From assembly GCA_030425205.1 (NCBI GenBank), contig JAUIAP010000025.1, positions 1-64,000 on the forward strand: a stretch of 64,000 nt of DNA, given 5' to 3'. Each line of letters starts with the position of its first letter. The stretch's first letter is position 1. Below, piece by piece: positions 45,818-54,516 of the stretch. The notes beneath the pieces were generated by a model, which was not told the origin of the DNA, ran no database searches, and worked only from the letters and a program-made list of their open reading frames with translations. Made by a program: the position numbers and the translations under genes. This stretch comes from Anaerolineae bacterium. GTDB taxonomy: Bacteria; Chloroflexota; Anaerolineae; Promineifilales; Promineifilaceae.

Positions 45818-46795
45818 CTATCTTTTGGCCGCAATGACGCGCACAGAGTCATATTTCTTTGCATCTTCAACAAAGATCGTCTGTGAGAACAGTTTCCACG
45901 CTTGCCATTGACTCTTGCGCTCTGGCAAAATATGACTTTCGCCATTCAGCTTTGCCTTGTAGCGGTCGTAGATTTTTTGCTCATCTCGAATCCAATTGGC
46001 ATCAAACTGACGCGTATACCCGCGATATTCGATACCGACTGGCTCTAGACCCGCTTCACGACAAGCCGCTTGTAAACTCTTAGGCGTGAAAAAGTTGAGA
46101 TGGCGGGGTACATCGAGCCAGCGCCATGTCAATCCTGCCTTTTGAAAACCAAGCGCCTGATGATTGGGAACTTCGATCGTGACTTTGCCATTTTGGGCGA
46201 GCAGATCGGCCGAATTTTTTAACGCTGCGACAGGATCAACACAATGCTCCAAAACGTGCGTAATAAAGATCGCGTCAAACTTTTGCCCGACAACCTCGTC
46301 AGGTAGCTGTTCTGCTGTGCCAGCATAAACTGTCACACCGCGTTCTTCGGCAATTTTGCGTGCATCATTGTCTGGTTCAACACCGACAACGGTGTGCCCC
46401 TTCTCTTTTAGCTCCGCCAACAGTTGTCCGCCGCCACAGCCCAAATCGAGAATGCTGACGGGCGATTCGCCATAATGCGCCGCGAACCAAGTTGGGCCAA
46501 TGTAGACGCTTTGGTCTAACTGCCACGAGACGCGCCCCAACACACGGCCAAACATATTGTCAAATACGCTTGCCGTCTTGCGAAGATCGCGGACGTGGTG
46601 GGTGTAGTAATCGTCAACTTTATAAAATGAGGCGACAGACTCAATCGATGGGCGGGGATACAACATCCCGTACTCGCTCTTGTCGTCCCAGAACAGTTGA
46701 TACGATTCTGCACTTTCCGGCCGACGCCAGTCCACCGGAATCGTCATCCGCAGCCGCATAGGGTGCTGTCCAAATGGCGAGATGGGTTGATTCAT
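45818..46795 (-). CDS. Class I SAM-dependent methyltransferase
   Basis: 325 residues, Methyltransf_23 type. ILDLGCGGGQLLAELKEKG is SAM motif I, TVVGVEPD gives the acidic residue of motif II, and FDAIFITHVLEHCVDPVAAL is the post-motif region. The N-terminal YQLFWDDKSEYGMLYPRP resembles glycan-cluster methyltransferases. It lies upstream of the polymerase-like gene across a 142-nt gap. Substrate unknown, probably a sugar. Confidence 0.88.
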   Translation of the reverse strand: MNQPISPFGQHPMRLRMTIPVDWRRPESAESYQLFWDDKSEYGMLYPRPSIESVASFYKVDDYYTHHVRDLRKTASVFDNMFGRVLGRVSWQLDQSVYIGPTWFAAHYGESPVSILDLGCGGGQLLAELKEKGHTVVGVEPDNDARKIAEERGVTVYAGTAEQLPDEVVGQKFDAIFITHVLEHCVDPVAALKNSADLLAQNGKVTIEVPNHQALGFQKAGLTWRWLDVPRHLNFFTPKSLQAACREAGLEPVGIEYRGYTRQFDANWIRDEQKIYDRYKAKLNGESHILPERKSQWQAWKLFSQTIFVEDAKKYDSVRVIAAKR

Positions 46796-46855
46796 AGCTG
46801 CAAAATTATACCGTTAATACCATGATAAGGATACTGTCTCTAACTTACAAACAAA

Positions 46856-46880
46856 ATTCAGGCCGCGATTGGCCTGAATC
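46856..46880 (-). terminator. Terminator of the FAS1 gene
   Basis: On the minus strand ATTCAGGCC pairs with GGCCTGAAT across 6 nt and is followed by TTTGTTTGT. It lies between the FAS1 gene and the methyltransferase gene. Confidence 0.8.
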
Positions 46881-46937
46881 TTTAACATAATCTTTGTTTC
46901 TTGAAGGGTTGGAAACGATGTTAACAGAAAAACGAAC

Positions 46938-48632
46938 TTACTGTGTAGGGTTCCACGGATTTGCTGGCTGATCGTTAATCGAAACCCACATGCGTCGGCC
47001 GATTGGTAATCCACCATACGCCCAGAACTTCCAACCATCTGTTCCTAGTTGACCAAGCGCACCGTCATGAAATTCTGCCATTCGCCAGCCACCGCCAAAC
47101 GCCTCTCGACACTTGGCATTTGCCTTATCGCGGCTGTTGATCTCATGTCCACTAAAAGGGTAGGTCGTATTCACGTTTGCGCCCGACCAGCCCTGATTGA
47201 AGTAAACACCCATTTGCGAGGTTGGAACTGCATAGCCTTGCACTTTAATGCACAATATTGGCAGGCGATTGTTGCAATTTGTATCCCCACGATACGGGTT
47301 TGATTTATTGTCAACACCAACCTCAACGAGCCCATTGAATTGGCGATGGATGACCCATGTCATGCCACGACATTCTGTGCGTGCAACAGACTGACCTTGC
47401 TCTGGCATCATGTGCAAGCCATAGACAAATGCAGGGTCTTCACCTTGCCAATTAACAGGTGTTGCCCACAAGTTGAGTTCAACTTTCTCTTGTGGCTGAA
47501 TGCTGTTCCATGGGTTGGCCGGCTGATCGTTGTTTGAAACCCAAAAACGTTGTCCCGGCTCAACACCACCATATGCCCAGAAATCCCACCCACTATATTC
47601 ACCAATCGCCACACCGGCCGCACCGTCATGGAACTCAGCCATGCGATATTCGTCACCAAATGTTTGGCGGCAAATGCCGTTGGCTGCGCCGGGAGATGTG
47701 AGTCGTGTGCCGGGTACGGGCATCGTTGCATCAACTCGTCCATACGCCCAGCCTTCACTGTAGTCAGATGAGGGCCAGCCTTCAAAGTTTTGATTAATGC
47801 ACAAGATAGGCAGGGCAGTACCGCATGAGGTATCACCACGCCATGGATTCGTTTGTCGATCGGACCCAATACGAGTCAGGCCGCCACCCTGCTGCAATAA
47901 TGTCCATGTCATGCCCTTACATGTCGAGCTATCCGCCATCACACCTGACCAATATTCCTGATAACCACCGTCGAGAAACGCAGGATTCTCGGTAGGCGCG
48001 TTGATGACGGCCTCGCTTTGCGCTTGTGGTTCAACATAGCCCGGTGGCTTCGTCGGTGTTGGGATGGGCGTTGGTTCGCCGGGCGCGGATGGCGCGCTGC
48101 CAGCATCGCCAGTCGGCGGTGTGGGAGGAGGGGCAGCGATTGGTCCATTGGCTGGATCTAAGACACCGTCAAGAACGTGAATGACGGCGTTAGCAGCTTC
48201 AACGTCGGTAATGATCAATTGGGCGCGGCCATCAACTCGAATGATGGCGTACGGCTCAATCAATATTGATGGCCCGAGTACAGACTTTTCGCTTGAGAGC
48301 CCACGTAACGCTGCACTGCCATGTCGTGCATTTAACAAGTGATAGAGAACGACTTCACGTGCATTATTCGGATTTTCTTTAATTCTGTTTAGCTCGCCAT
48401 CGGGCAAGCTCGCAAATGCCGCATTGGTTGGCACAAGCGCGGTGTAATTGCCTTGTCCGTTGACAAAGCCATCAAGTCCTGCAATGTTGATCAGCTCCAC
48501 AAATGTTGAAGCACTTTCCATCCCTTGCAACGCGCTGCCCAGCATATCGCTATCGGCCGCAGACGCCCCTCGAATGGAGATCGAACTGAAAAGCAGGATG
48601 AAAATAAAACTCAATTTCGTCAGTCGCTGCAT
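46938..48632 (-). CDS. Secreted FAS1 protein with duplicated four-Cys domain
   Basis: 564 residues with a signal peptide (1-25). Residues about 30-162 are one fasciclin domain (YTALVPTNAAFASLP is H1, AVIHVLDGVL is H2). Residues about 165-205 are a Pro-rich linker. Two copies of an unrecognised domain follow (about 236-377 and 419-562). Each has four Cys with matching spacing: 238/270/278/321 and 421/453/461/508. Both share GMTW, RGDT-C, LPILCI, RMAEFHDGA, FWAYGG and NDQPANPW. The copies are strongly but not perfectly alike. Surface adhesion is the family expectation for FAS1. Confidence 0.87.
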   Translation of the reverse strand: MQRLTKLSFIFILLFSSISIRGASAADSDMLGSALQGMESASTFVELINIAGLDGFVNGQGNYTALVPTNAAFASLPDGELNRIKENPNNAREVVLYHLLNARHGSAALRGLSSEKSVLGPSILIEPYAIIRVDGRAQLIITDVEAANAVIHVLDGVLDPANGPIAAPPPTPPTGDAGSAPSAPGEPTPIPTPTKPPGYVEPQAQSEAVINAPTENPAFLDGGYQEYWSGVMADSSTCKGMTWTLLQQGGGLTRIGSDRQTNPWRGDTSCGTALPILCINQNFEGWPSSDYSEGWAYGRVDATMPVPGTRLTSPGAANGICRQTFGDEYRMAEFHDGAAGVAIGEYSGWDFWAYGGVEPGQRFWVSNNDQPANPWNSIQPQEKVELNLWATPVNWQGEDPAFVYGLHMMPEQGQSVARTECRGMTWVIHRQFNGLVEVGVDNKSNPYRGDTNCNNRLPILCIKVQGYAVPTSQMGVYFNQGWSGANVNTTYPFSGHEINSRDKANAKCREAFGGGWRMAEFHDGALGQLGTDGWKFWAYGGLPIGRRMWVSINDQPANPWNPTQ

Positions 48633-49017
48633 AGTAACCTCTTGTCAAAAATCACCGTAATATACATGGGTTTAATGATGTCGTAAATAGTCGAAACGTT
48701 ACAAAATTTAGGCTCAATGATAGTATCTATCCATGTAGACAGAGTGTATACATGCTTTTGAATACCAATCTGATCTTTTCTCTAAAGCTTTTGGACAATG
48801 ATTACGGCTAAATGTCACAATTCACTACTGTTACCGTTAACAGGCAAAATTGTATCACGTTTGTAGCCTGGCAAAAACAAAAAATGACCCACACGCTAAC
48901 GGTGCGAGTCATTTTAACGTTAACTTTCAGCAACGATTTTTAAGTCTAACGCGTAATTATTGGCTTGCGTTGAGTCGAGAATTCGGCCGAAAAGCCGCTT
49001 ATTCCCTACTCATCTAC
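48633..49017 (-). other. 385-bp gap with clpP terminator and FAS1 upstream region
   Basis: The gap holds the clpP terminator at 48879-48917 and, between it and the FAS1 gene, about 240 nt of A/T-rich DNA with no open frame worth keeping. The FAS1 promoter must be here, but no box pair was identifiable with confidence. Confidence 0.45.
48879..48917 (-). terminator. Terminator of the tig-clpP operon
   Basis: AAAATGAC (48881-48888) pairs with GTCATTTT (48908-48915), with the inner part also pairing (CACACGC / GCGxxCGTG-like, imperfect). On the minus strand a T-rich tail follows. Confidence 0.75.
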
Positions 49018-49632
49018 TTAAGCAGTTGGAATGTCGTTTGGATTGTCTAATACTTGATCGATCAAACCGTATTCGACCGCTTCGGCCGCGCTCATGTAGA
49101 TGTCACGATCTGTGTCGTTCTGAATACGCTCCAAATTTTGACCCGTGTGCTTGGACAAAATGCCGTTCAAGCTTGTCCGCAGACGCAAAATCTCTTGTGC
49201 TTGAATCGCAATGTCCGACGCTTGACCTTGTGCCCCGCCGAGTGGCTGGTGCATATGAATCGTCGCGTTTGGCAGTGCATAGCGCATTCCCTTCGCACCA
49301 GCGGTCAAAACGATTGTGCCAAAGCTAGCTGCAAAGCCAACGGCAACTGTCGAAACAGGTGCGCTGATCTGCTGCATCGTGTCGTAAATCGCCATACCGC
49401 TGTACACCTGCCCACCGGGTGAGTTGATGTAAAGGCGAATTGGCTCTTCTGGGTCTTGGCTGTCCAAATAAAGCAACTGCGCAACGATGAGGTTGGCAAC
49501 TTGATCGTTAATGCCTGTCCCCAACAACACGATGCGCTGTTTCAATAGAAGGGAGTAGATGTCGTATGCTCGTTCGCCGCGCCCCGAATTGTCGATAACC
49601 ATTGGCACGACTGATTGTGGTAAGAAATTCAT
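49018..49632 (-). CDS. clpP: ATP-dependent Clp protease proteolytic subunit
   Basis: 204 residues, a ClpP serine peptidase. Catalytic Ser103 is in GFAASFGT and His128 is in IHMHQPLGG. The Asp of the triad lies in the NDTDRD segment near 173-177. [20 protein letters not shown] is the oxyanion/handle region. It degrades proteins with ClpX or ClpC, neither of which is in this window. GGAG lies 9 nt before ATG. It follows tig by 26 nt, the usual order. Confidence 0.97.
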   Translation of the reverse strand: MNFLPQSVVPMVIDNSGRGERAYDIYSLLLKQRIVLLGTGINDQVANLIVAQLLYLDSQDPEEPIRLYINSPGGQVYSGMAIYDTMQQISAPVSTVAVGFAASFGTIVLTAGAKGMRYALPNATIHMHQPLGGAQGQASDIAIQAQEILRLRTSLNGILSKHTGQNLERIQNDTDRDIYMSAAEAVEYGLIDQVLDNPNDIPTA

Positions 49633-49658
49633 GTAATTAACTCCAATATGGCGATGAT

Positions 49659-51077
49659 CTATTCATCGCTGTCTTCTGACTCCGACACGATAGCTTCTAA
49701 CTCTTCCGCAGCCTCTGGCTCATCCGCAACAGCGTCCACTTCTTCGGCTGTATCCGTCAATTCGGGTGCTTCACCTGCGAAGATAGCCGCGATGCGATCA
49801 TAAACTTTGTTTGTCAACAGCTCTTGACGGATCATGGCACCACCTTCACCTTCAAGGTAGGGGCGCATGTACCCACGCATCTCTTCATCAAACGTTTCAA
49901 GACGCTTCTCAACGGCACTATCGATCTCTTCTTGCGAGAGCAACAGTTGTTCCGTCTGGACAAATTTCTGGAATACGAGACGACGCTCGAGACGGTCAAC
50001 CGCACCTTCTTCAAATTCGTCGCGCATCTCTTCTTCAGTCAAGTCACGCGCTTCGAGATAAGCGTCCCAGCTCCAGCCAATTTGCTGGATTTGCTGTTTG
50101 ATGCCATTGAGCATCTCGTCGATTTCGGCCGATAATACCCCTTGCGGATAGACCAACTCTTCGACATTTTCGAGCATCTCGCCGATCATCTCTTCAATGA
50201 GATCGTTCTTCGCTTGCTCTTCCGCTTGTTCTTGAAGCTGCTCTTTACGTTCTGCGCGATAATCTTCGAGTGTTTCAAAGTCGCCAGTTTGATTTTTGGC
50301 AAACTCATCATCCAATTCTGGAACTGTCCGCTCCAGAACCTCTTGCACTTCAACCGTAAACGTCGCGGTCTTACCCGCTAGCGTTTCGTCTTCATATGCA
50401 TCCGGGAAGGTTACGGTAAACGTCTTTTCATCCCCTGCGCTGAGCCCAACAAGCTGTTCGGCAAAATCTGTCTCAGGGAATACGGCATCTGCTTCTAATC
50501 GCACATGGTGATTTTCTTGGTCAAAGATAGGGTCTTCTTCCCCATCCTCATCCTCGGCCGGAACAACACCTTTCCCGTTGATGACTAACTCATCACCGAG
50601 TGCACTTGCACGCTCGACCAATTCTGTCGTCGCCTGTTGTTGGCGTACCAGATCAATAGCTTCGTCAACAGCTTCATCGGAAACCTCAACGGCATCAATC
50701 TCACGGCGCATCTCGCGATAATCCCCTAGCACGACGATCGGTTCAAGCGGAACAGTCATCTTCAAAATGAGGGGATCAAAATCGACATCATCGAGCGTCG
50801 GCTGTGCATATGGCTCAACGTCAATTTGTGCCAAAGTTTCTTCAAAAATCTTGGGCAAAATGTCGTTCAACGCATCTTGACGCAAATTCTCCTCGCCAAC
50901 ATATCCCTTGACAATGCCATAGGGTGCCTTGCCCGGGCGAAATCCTGGAATACGCAATTTACGCGCGTAATCCTTCGCTGCTTTCTGCATCGCTTGGCGC
51001 ACGCGCTTTTCATCAACTTCGACCGTTACGGCCAGTTGCCGCTGATCATCTTCTTGTGTAGATATATTTAGTGTCAC
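49659..51077 (-). CDS. tig: Trigger factor
   Basis: 472 residues, the ribosome-bound folding chaperone and peptidyl-prolyl isomerase. The ribosome-binding signature FRPGKAP ([12 protein letters not shown]) is at about 46-56. A PPIase domain follows ([20 protein letters not shown] ... [21 protein letters not shown], quoted in parts), then the helical C-terminal domain. The end is long and very acidic (residues about 440-472). The start is GTG with AAGG 9 nt upstream. It is slightly longer than E. coli Tig. Confidence 0.95.
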   Translation of the reverse strand: MTLNISTQEDDQRQLAVTVEVDEKRVRQAMQKAAKDYARKLRIPGFRPGKAPYGIVKGYVGEENLRQDALNDILPKIFEETLAQIDVEPYAQPTLDDVDFDPLILKMTVPLEPIVVLGDYREMRREIDAVEVSDEAVDEAIDLVRQQQATTELVERASALGDELVINGKGVVPAEDEDGEEDPIFDQENHHVRLEADAVFPETDFAEQLVGLSAGDEKTFTVTFPDAYEDETLAGKTATFTVEVQEVLERTVPELDDEFAKNQTGDFETLEDYRAERKEQLQEQAEEQAKNDLIEEMIGEMLENVEELVYPQGVLSAEIDEMLNGIKQQIQQIGWSWDAYLEARDLTEEEMRDEFEEGAVDRLERRLVFQKFVQTEQLLLSQEEIDSAVEKRLETFDEEMRGYMRPYLEGEGGAMIRQELLTNKVYDRIAAIFAGEAPELTDTAEEVDAVADEPEAAEELEAIVSESEDSDE

Positions 51078-51336
51078 GGGTCAATACCTTATCTAGCATC
51101 CGTAAGTTATTTATTGGTTTGAGACGGATGATACGTTTGTGTTGTGTAAAAAATTAGCACTCAACAATGTTGTCTGCTAATTGACAGACAAATTGCTGAA
51201 TGCTGACTGTTGTAAATAACCGATTTTAGCCATCATGCAACGGGGCATTTTAGCTTTATTGTAGGATGTGGGCAATTCTCCCCGCGATGGTCAGAGAATT
51301 CATTGATACTTTTGACGTGACACAAAGAGAAATGCG

Positions 51337-51579
51337 TTAAGGGATGGCTCGTTGTACTGCGCTCAGAATGAATAACAAGACGAGCGGACTAAAATCAAAC
51401 CCACCCATTGGCGGCAATATATTGCGAATAGGGGCGAGCAGGGGTTCTGTCAATTGATGCGTGATCTGATAGATTGAAACGATTGCAGGGTGGCGCGTCG
51501 CTTGAATCACCCATGATAGAATGATACGTGTGAGCAGAATAAGGTAGAAGATTTGAAAAATGATACTTAACAGACCCAT
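51337..51579 (-). CDS. yggT: YggT family membrane protein
   Basis: 80 residues with two membrane segments joined by a short loop (LTRIILSWVIQATRHPAIVS; NILPPMGGFDFSPLVLLFIL). The PIRNILPPMGGFDFSP motif is the family mark (PF02325). AAGGA precedes ATG. It follows yggS by 12 nt, a common pairing. Proposed roles are in osmotic response and cell division. Confidence 0.92.
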   Translation of the reverse strand: MGLLSIIFQIFYLILLTRIILSWVIQATRHPAIVSIYQITHQLTEPLLAPIRNILPPMGGFDFSPLVLLFILSAVQRAIP

Positions 51580-51591
51580 GATATTCCTTTT

Positions 51592-52296
51592 TTAGTATTG
51601 TCGTTCACCGAAGATTGCGCGACCCACACGCACGTGTGTCGCCCCTTCTTCAATGCCGATAGCGTAATCGTTTGTCATGCCCATCGAGAGTGCATCCCAA
51701 GAGATGTCTGGTAGCGTCGAACGCAACCATTCTGCCAATCGGCGCGTGCGAGAAAAAACCTGTCGCACCGTCGCATCATCTGCCACATAGGGAGCCATCG
51801 TCATGAGGCCGTGAATCTCTATACGCGCTAATTCTGAGATGGTTGTAGCGGCTTGCACGAGTGCAGCGCGCTGCGCACCATCGTTCTCCCAGTCAGAACA
51901 GTCAAATCCCCCTTTGCTTGCCTCACCCGACACATTGATTTCCAGTAAAACGGGCAGCGTATGTGTCAATTGATTATTGAGACGGGTGGCAATTTTCGGC
52001 CGATCCACCGCATGAAACAATCCTGCATAATCAGCCACAGGTTGACTTTGCCGTGTCTGCAAATGCCCGATAAAGTGCCAGTTTAGATTGGGAAGTGCTT
52101 GAGCTTTGCTGGCAAGTTCGGCCGATCGGTTCTCGCCAAAATCGCGTAACCCTGCGGAAACTGCATCTTTGATCATTGCCAACGATTTCTGCTTACTAAC
52201 GGCGATAAGGGTGATAGAATCGGCAGATCTCCCACTCCGCCCTGCCGCCTGCGCGACCTTTTCCAGCACCACTTCAACATTATCCTGAATAGCCAT
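51592..52296 (-). CDS. yggS: PLP homeostasis protein, YggS/YlmE family
   Basis: 234 residues with an alanine-racemase-like TIM-barrel. LIAVSKQKS holds the PLP-binding Lys. GENR, NWHFIGHLQTRQSQPV, INVSGEASKGGF, LMTMAPY and LSMGMTNDYAIGIEEGATHV(RVG) are all family marks. It keeps the pyridoxal phosphate and amino acid pools balanced and has no known catalytic activity. Confidence 0.95.
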   Translation of the reverse strand: MAIQDNVEVVLEKVAQAAGRSGRSADSITLIAVSKQKSLAMIKDAVSAGLRDFGENRSAELASKAQALPNLNWHFIGHLQTRQSQPVADYAGLFHAVDRPKIATRLNNQLTHTLPVLLEINVSGEASKGGFDCSDWENDGAQRAALVQAATTISELARIEIHGLMTMAPYVADDATVRQVFSRTRRLAEWLRSTLPDISWDALSMGMTNDYAIGIEEGATHVRVGRAIFGERQY

Positions 52297-52353
52297 ATCC
52301 CAATTGTACGCAATTTCCCCGAAAAATCCGCGCTCACCTGCGCAATCTATGCC

Positions 52354-53334
52354 TTATCTGCCCTCTCCTACAAATCTCTCCCGCAACCTCGCGATATGCT
52401 CTGGCCCTGTCCGACAACAGCCGCCAATAATCGTCGCCCCAGCTTCCCGCCAACGCACGGCCCGTTCCACAAACTGCGCAACCGTCTCATCTCCTCCCTC
52501 AATCCAGCAATTTTCTGCTCCATTCCAAACCTCCCCCGAGTTTGGATAAACCACAATCGGCTTATCCGAAACGCTGCGTATCTCCCTGATCAAACTTTCA
52601 ACAAAAATAGGTTTCGTACAGTTCACGCCAATCGCCGCAACCTTCGGTTCCCCGTCCAACAATTTGGCACACTCTCGAATCGGTGTTCCGTCACTAATTC
52701 GCTCCCCATCCCGACAGCTAAATGAAAACCACACAGGTTTCTGCGCAGCTTTACGCATAAGAATTAGTAGTGCTTGGACTTCTAAAAAGGAGGGCAAGGT
52801 TTCACAAGCCAGAAGATCGACATCCGATTCCATCGCAAGCAGCCAGCGGAGCATATGAAAGCCAGCCAGTTTTGCCTGTGGTGAATGATCTTGAATACTG
52901 TCATCTAAAGTTCTCGGCGGTAATTTGGTGTAATCATAGTCTCCAGTATATTCAGCCCCGTTGGCGAGGATAGCCCCATACGGTCCAATACTTGCAGCCA
53001 CAAGCGGTTTGCTACTATCTGTCCTTTTTTGTTCAGTCTTCCAAAATGAATCTCGTGCAGCAATGGCAATGTCCAGCCCATGCCGAATACTCGGTACAAA
53101 ATCCTGCCATTTGTCGCTCCAGACGACAGGCTCGCGTGTGCCAATTTGATATGTCGGCGCAATGATGATATCAGCTCCCGCTTCCAAATAGGCACGGTGT
53201 ACGTCCACAATCGCCGCTGGATCATCCTTAATCAGCCGAGCCGACCACAATGCGCCGCTCAAATCATGCCCCCGATTCTCTAACTCCGTCGCCAAGCCCC
53301 CATCCAAAATCCAAGCTTTATCATCTGAAAACAT
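52354..53334 (-). CDS. Homocysteine S-methyltransferase family protein
   Basis: About 326 residues, MmuM-like. The N-terminal ILDGGLATELENRG, the zinc Cys in GVNCTKP, and the zinc Cys pair in GGCCRTGPEHI are present. It should methylate homocysteine from S-methylmethionine or a similar donor. ATG 53334 is the start because the family sequence begins there; the frame is open to 53397 through a repeat. No ribosome site is visible. Overlap with the repeat argues against the longer form. Confidence 0.9.
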   Translation of the reverse strand: MFSDDKAWILDGGLATELENRGHDLSGALWSARLIKDDPAAIVDVHRAYLEAGADIIIAPTYQIGTREPVVWSDKWQDFVPSIRHGLDIAIAARDSFWKTEQKRTDSSKPLVAASIGPYGAILANGAEYTGDYDYTKLPPRTLDDSIQDHSPQAKLAGFHMLRWLLAMESDVDLLACETLPSFLEVQALLILMRKAAQKPVWFSFSCRDGERISDGTPIRECAKLLDGEPKVAAIGVNCTKPIFVESLIREIRSVSDKPIVVYPNSGEVWNGAENCWIEGGDETVAQFVERAVRWREAGATIIGGCCRTGPEHIARLRERFVGEGR

Positions 53335-53365
53335 AGCAATATTGTTAGAGACAAGCTGAACGAGC

Positions 53366-53405
53366 ACGTCATGCGACCCGCAACTTGCAACTTGCAACTA
53401 AATAA
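53366..53405. repeat. Short tandem repeat CTTGCAA x3
   Basis: The heptamer CTTGCAA/ACTTGCA repeats three times near 53379-53399 between the divergent homocysteine methyltransferase and MoxR genes. A similar unit (ACTTGCAACT) appears at 58119-58128. No matching arm is nearby. Confidence 0.6.
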
Positions 53406-53516
53406 TTCGTCCCAATCCCTTTACGCACCGCCTCTCACCGTCTACAATCCAAACATCGAACAAACGTTTAGCCTCTATCGTGTGCCACTAAACGTACTGA
53501 TTCTAGTGGAGTCCAC

Positions 53517-54440
53517 ATGTTCAAATCAATTGACGATACAAAAGAAAAACTATCAAATCAGCAATATATTGCGTCCAAAGAGATTGCAACCGTAACCTAT
53601 CTTGCCCAAAGTCTTTGCAAGCCAATTTTAACCGAAGGCCCTCCCGGCGTCGGTAAAACAGAGTTGTCAAAAGCGGTTGCAAAGGCACTCGGCCGACCGC
53701 TCATTCGCCTGCAATGTTATGAAGGGCTTGATGAAAGCAAGGCACTTTACGAATGGGAATACGCCAAGCAAATGCTCTATACACAGCTTTTGCGCGACAC
53801 ATTATCAACCGTTTTAGATGGCGTGACATCGTTAAAAGAGGCGGCCGAGCGATTGGCTGAACAAGACGACATTTTCTTCTCGGATAACTTCCTGCTGCCC
53901 CGACCGCTCCTCACGGCACTAACAAGTGACGAACCTGTCGTCTTGCTGATTGACGAAATTGATCGCGCCGATGTCGAATTTGAGGCGTTCTTGCTCGAAG
54001 TCCTCAGCGACTTTCAAGTCACCGTGCCTGAACTAGGCACGATCAGGGCAAAACACCAGCCAATCGTTGTCCTGACTAGCAACAACACGCGCGAATTGAG
54101 CGAAGCCCTCAAACGTCGTTGTCTCTATCTCCATATCGGCTATCCAACATTCGATGAAGAGTTGGAAATCGTTCATCTTAAAGTTCCCAACATGAAGCCA
54201 GAGTTGGCAAAACAAGCTGTCCAAACAGTGCAGCAAATCCGCAACATGGATTTACGCAAAGTCCCCAGCATCAGCGAAACGCTCGACTGGGCGCGTGCGC
54301 TTGTCACACTCAACGCGACTTCAATCGATCAAGAGACGCTCACAGATACGCTAAATGTCCTGCTCAAATACGAAACCGATGTCTCTAAAGCGCGTCGTAT
54401 GATGCGCCATCAAGGCAGTCGGGGTGAGTGGGAAAGATAA
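53517..54440 (+). CDS. MoxR family AAA+ ATPase
   Basis: 307 residues. Walker A GPPGVGKT at 41-48, Walker B VVLLIDEIDRAD, sensor 1 in VVLTSNNTRELSEALKRRC (with the arginine finger). MoxR proteins are chaperone-like ATPases that act with a VWA protein, for example CoxD with CoxE in assembly of metalloenzymes. GTGGAG precedes ATG. It is followed by the VWA gene across a repeat-armed hairpin. Confidence 0.93.
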   Translation: MFKSIDDTKEKLSNQQYIASKEIATVTYLAQSLCKPILTEGPPGVGKTELSKAVAKALGRPLIRLQCYEGLDESKALYEWEYAKQMLYTQLLRDTLSTVLDGVTSLKEAAERLAEQDDIFFSDNFLLPRPLLTALTSDEPVVLLIDEIDRADVEFEAFLLEVLSDFQVTVPELGTIRAKHQPIVVLTSNNTRELSEALKRRCLYLHIGYPTFDEELEIVHLKVPNMKPELAKQAVQTVQQIRNMDLRKVPSISETLDWARALVTLNATSIDQETLTDTLNVLLKYETDVSKARRMMRHQGSRGEWER

Positions 54441-54516
54441 GTAGTGAGTAGTGGGTAGTGAATAGTGGTAAGTCAAGAACCACTAGCCACTAACCACTAG
54501 CCACTAACCACGAATC
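54441..54516 (+). repeat. Repeat-armed hairpin spacer between MoxR and VWA genes
   Basis: The left arm (54441-54469) is four tandem variants of GTAGTGA/GTAGTGG. The right arm (54479-54510) is ACCACTAGCCACTA, repeated twice. The two pair imperfectly. It runs to 6 nt before the ATG, leaving no ribosome site. Confidence 0.8.

Noticed and set aside
51078-51336. Possible gene between tig and yggT
   Set aside because: No open frame with a start and ribosome site; sequence is A/T-rich with short repeats of TGTTGT/GCTGA type.
53335-53397. N-terminal extension of the homocysteine methyltransferase
   Set aside because: It would be encoded by the CTTGCAA tandem repeat region; the family sequence starts at Met 53334.
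54441-54516. CRISPR-like repeats
   Set aside because: Units are 7-12 nt, diverged and without spacers; the arms are complementary. No cas gene in the window.
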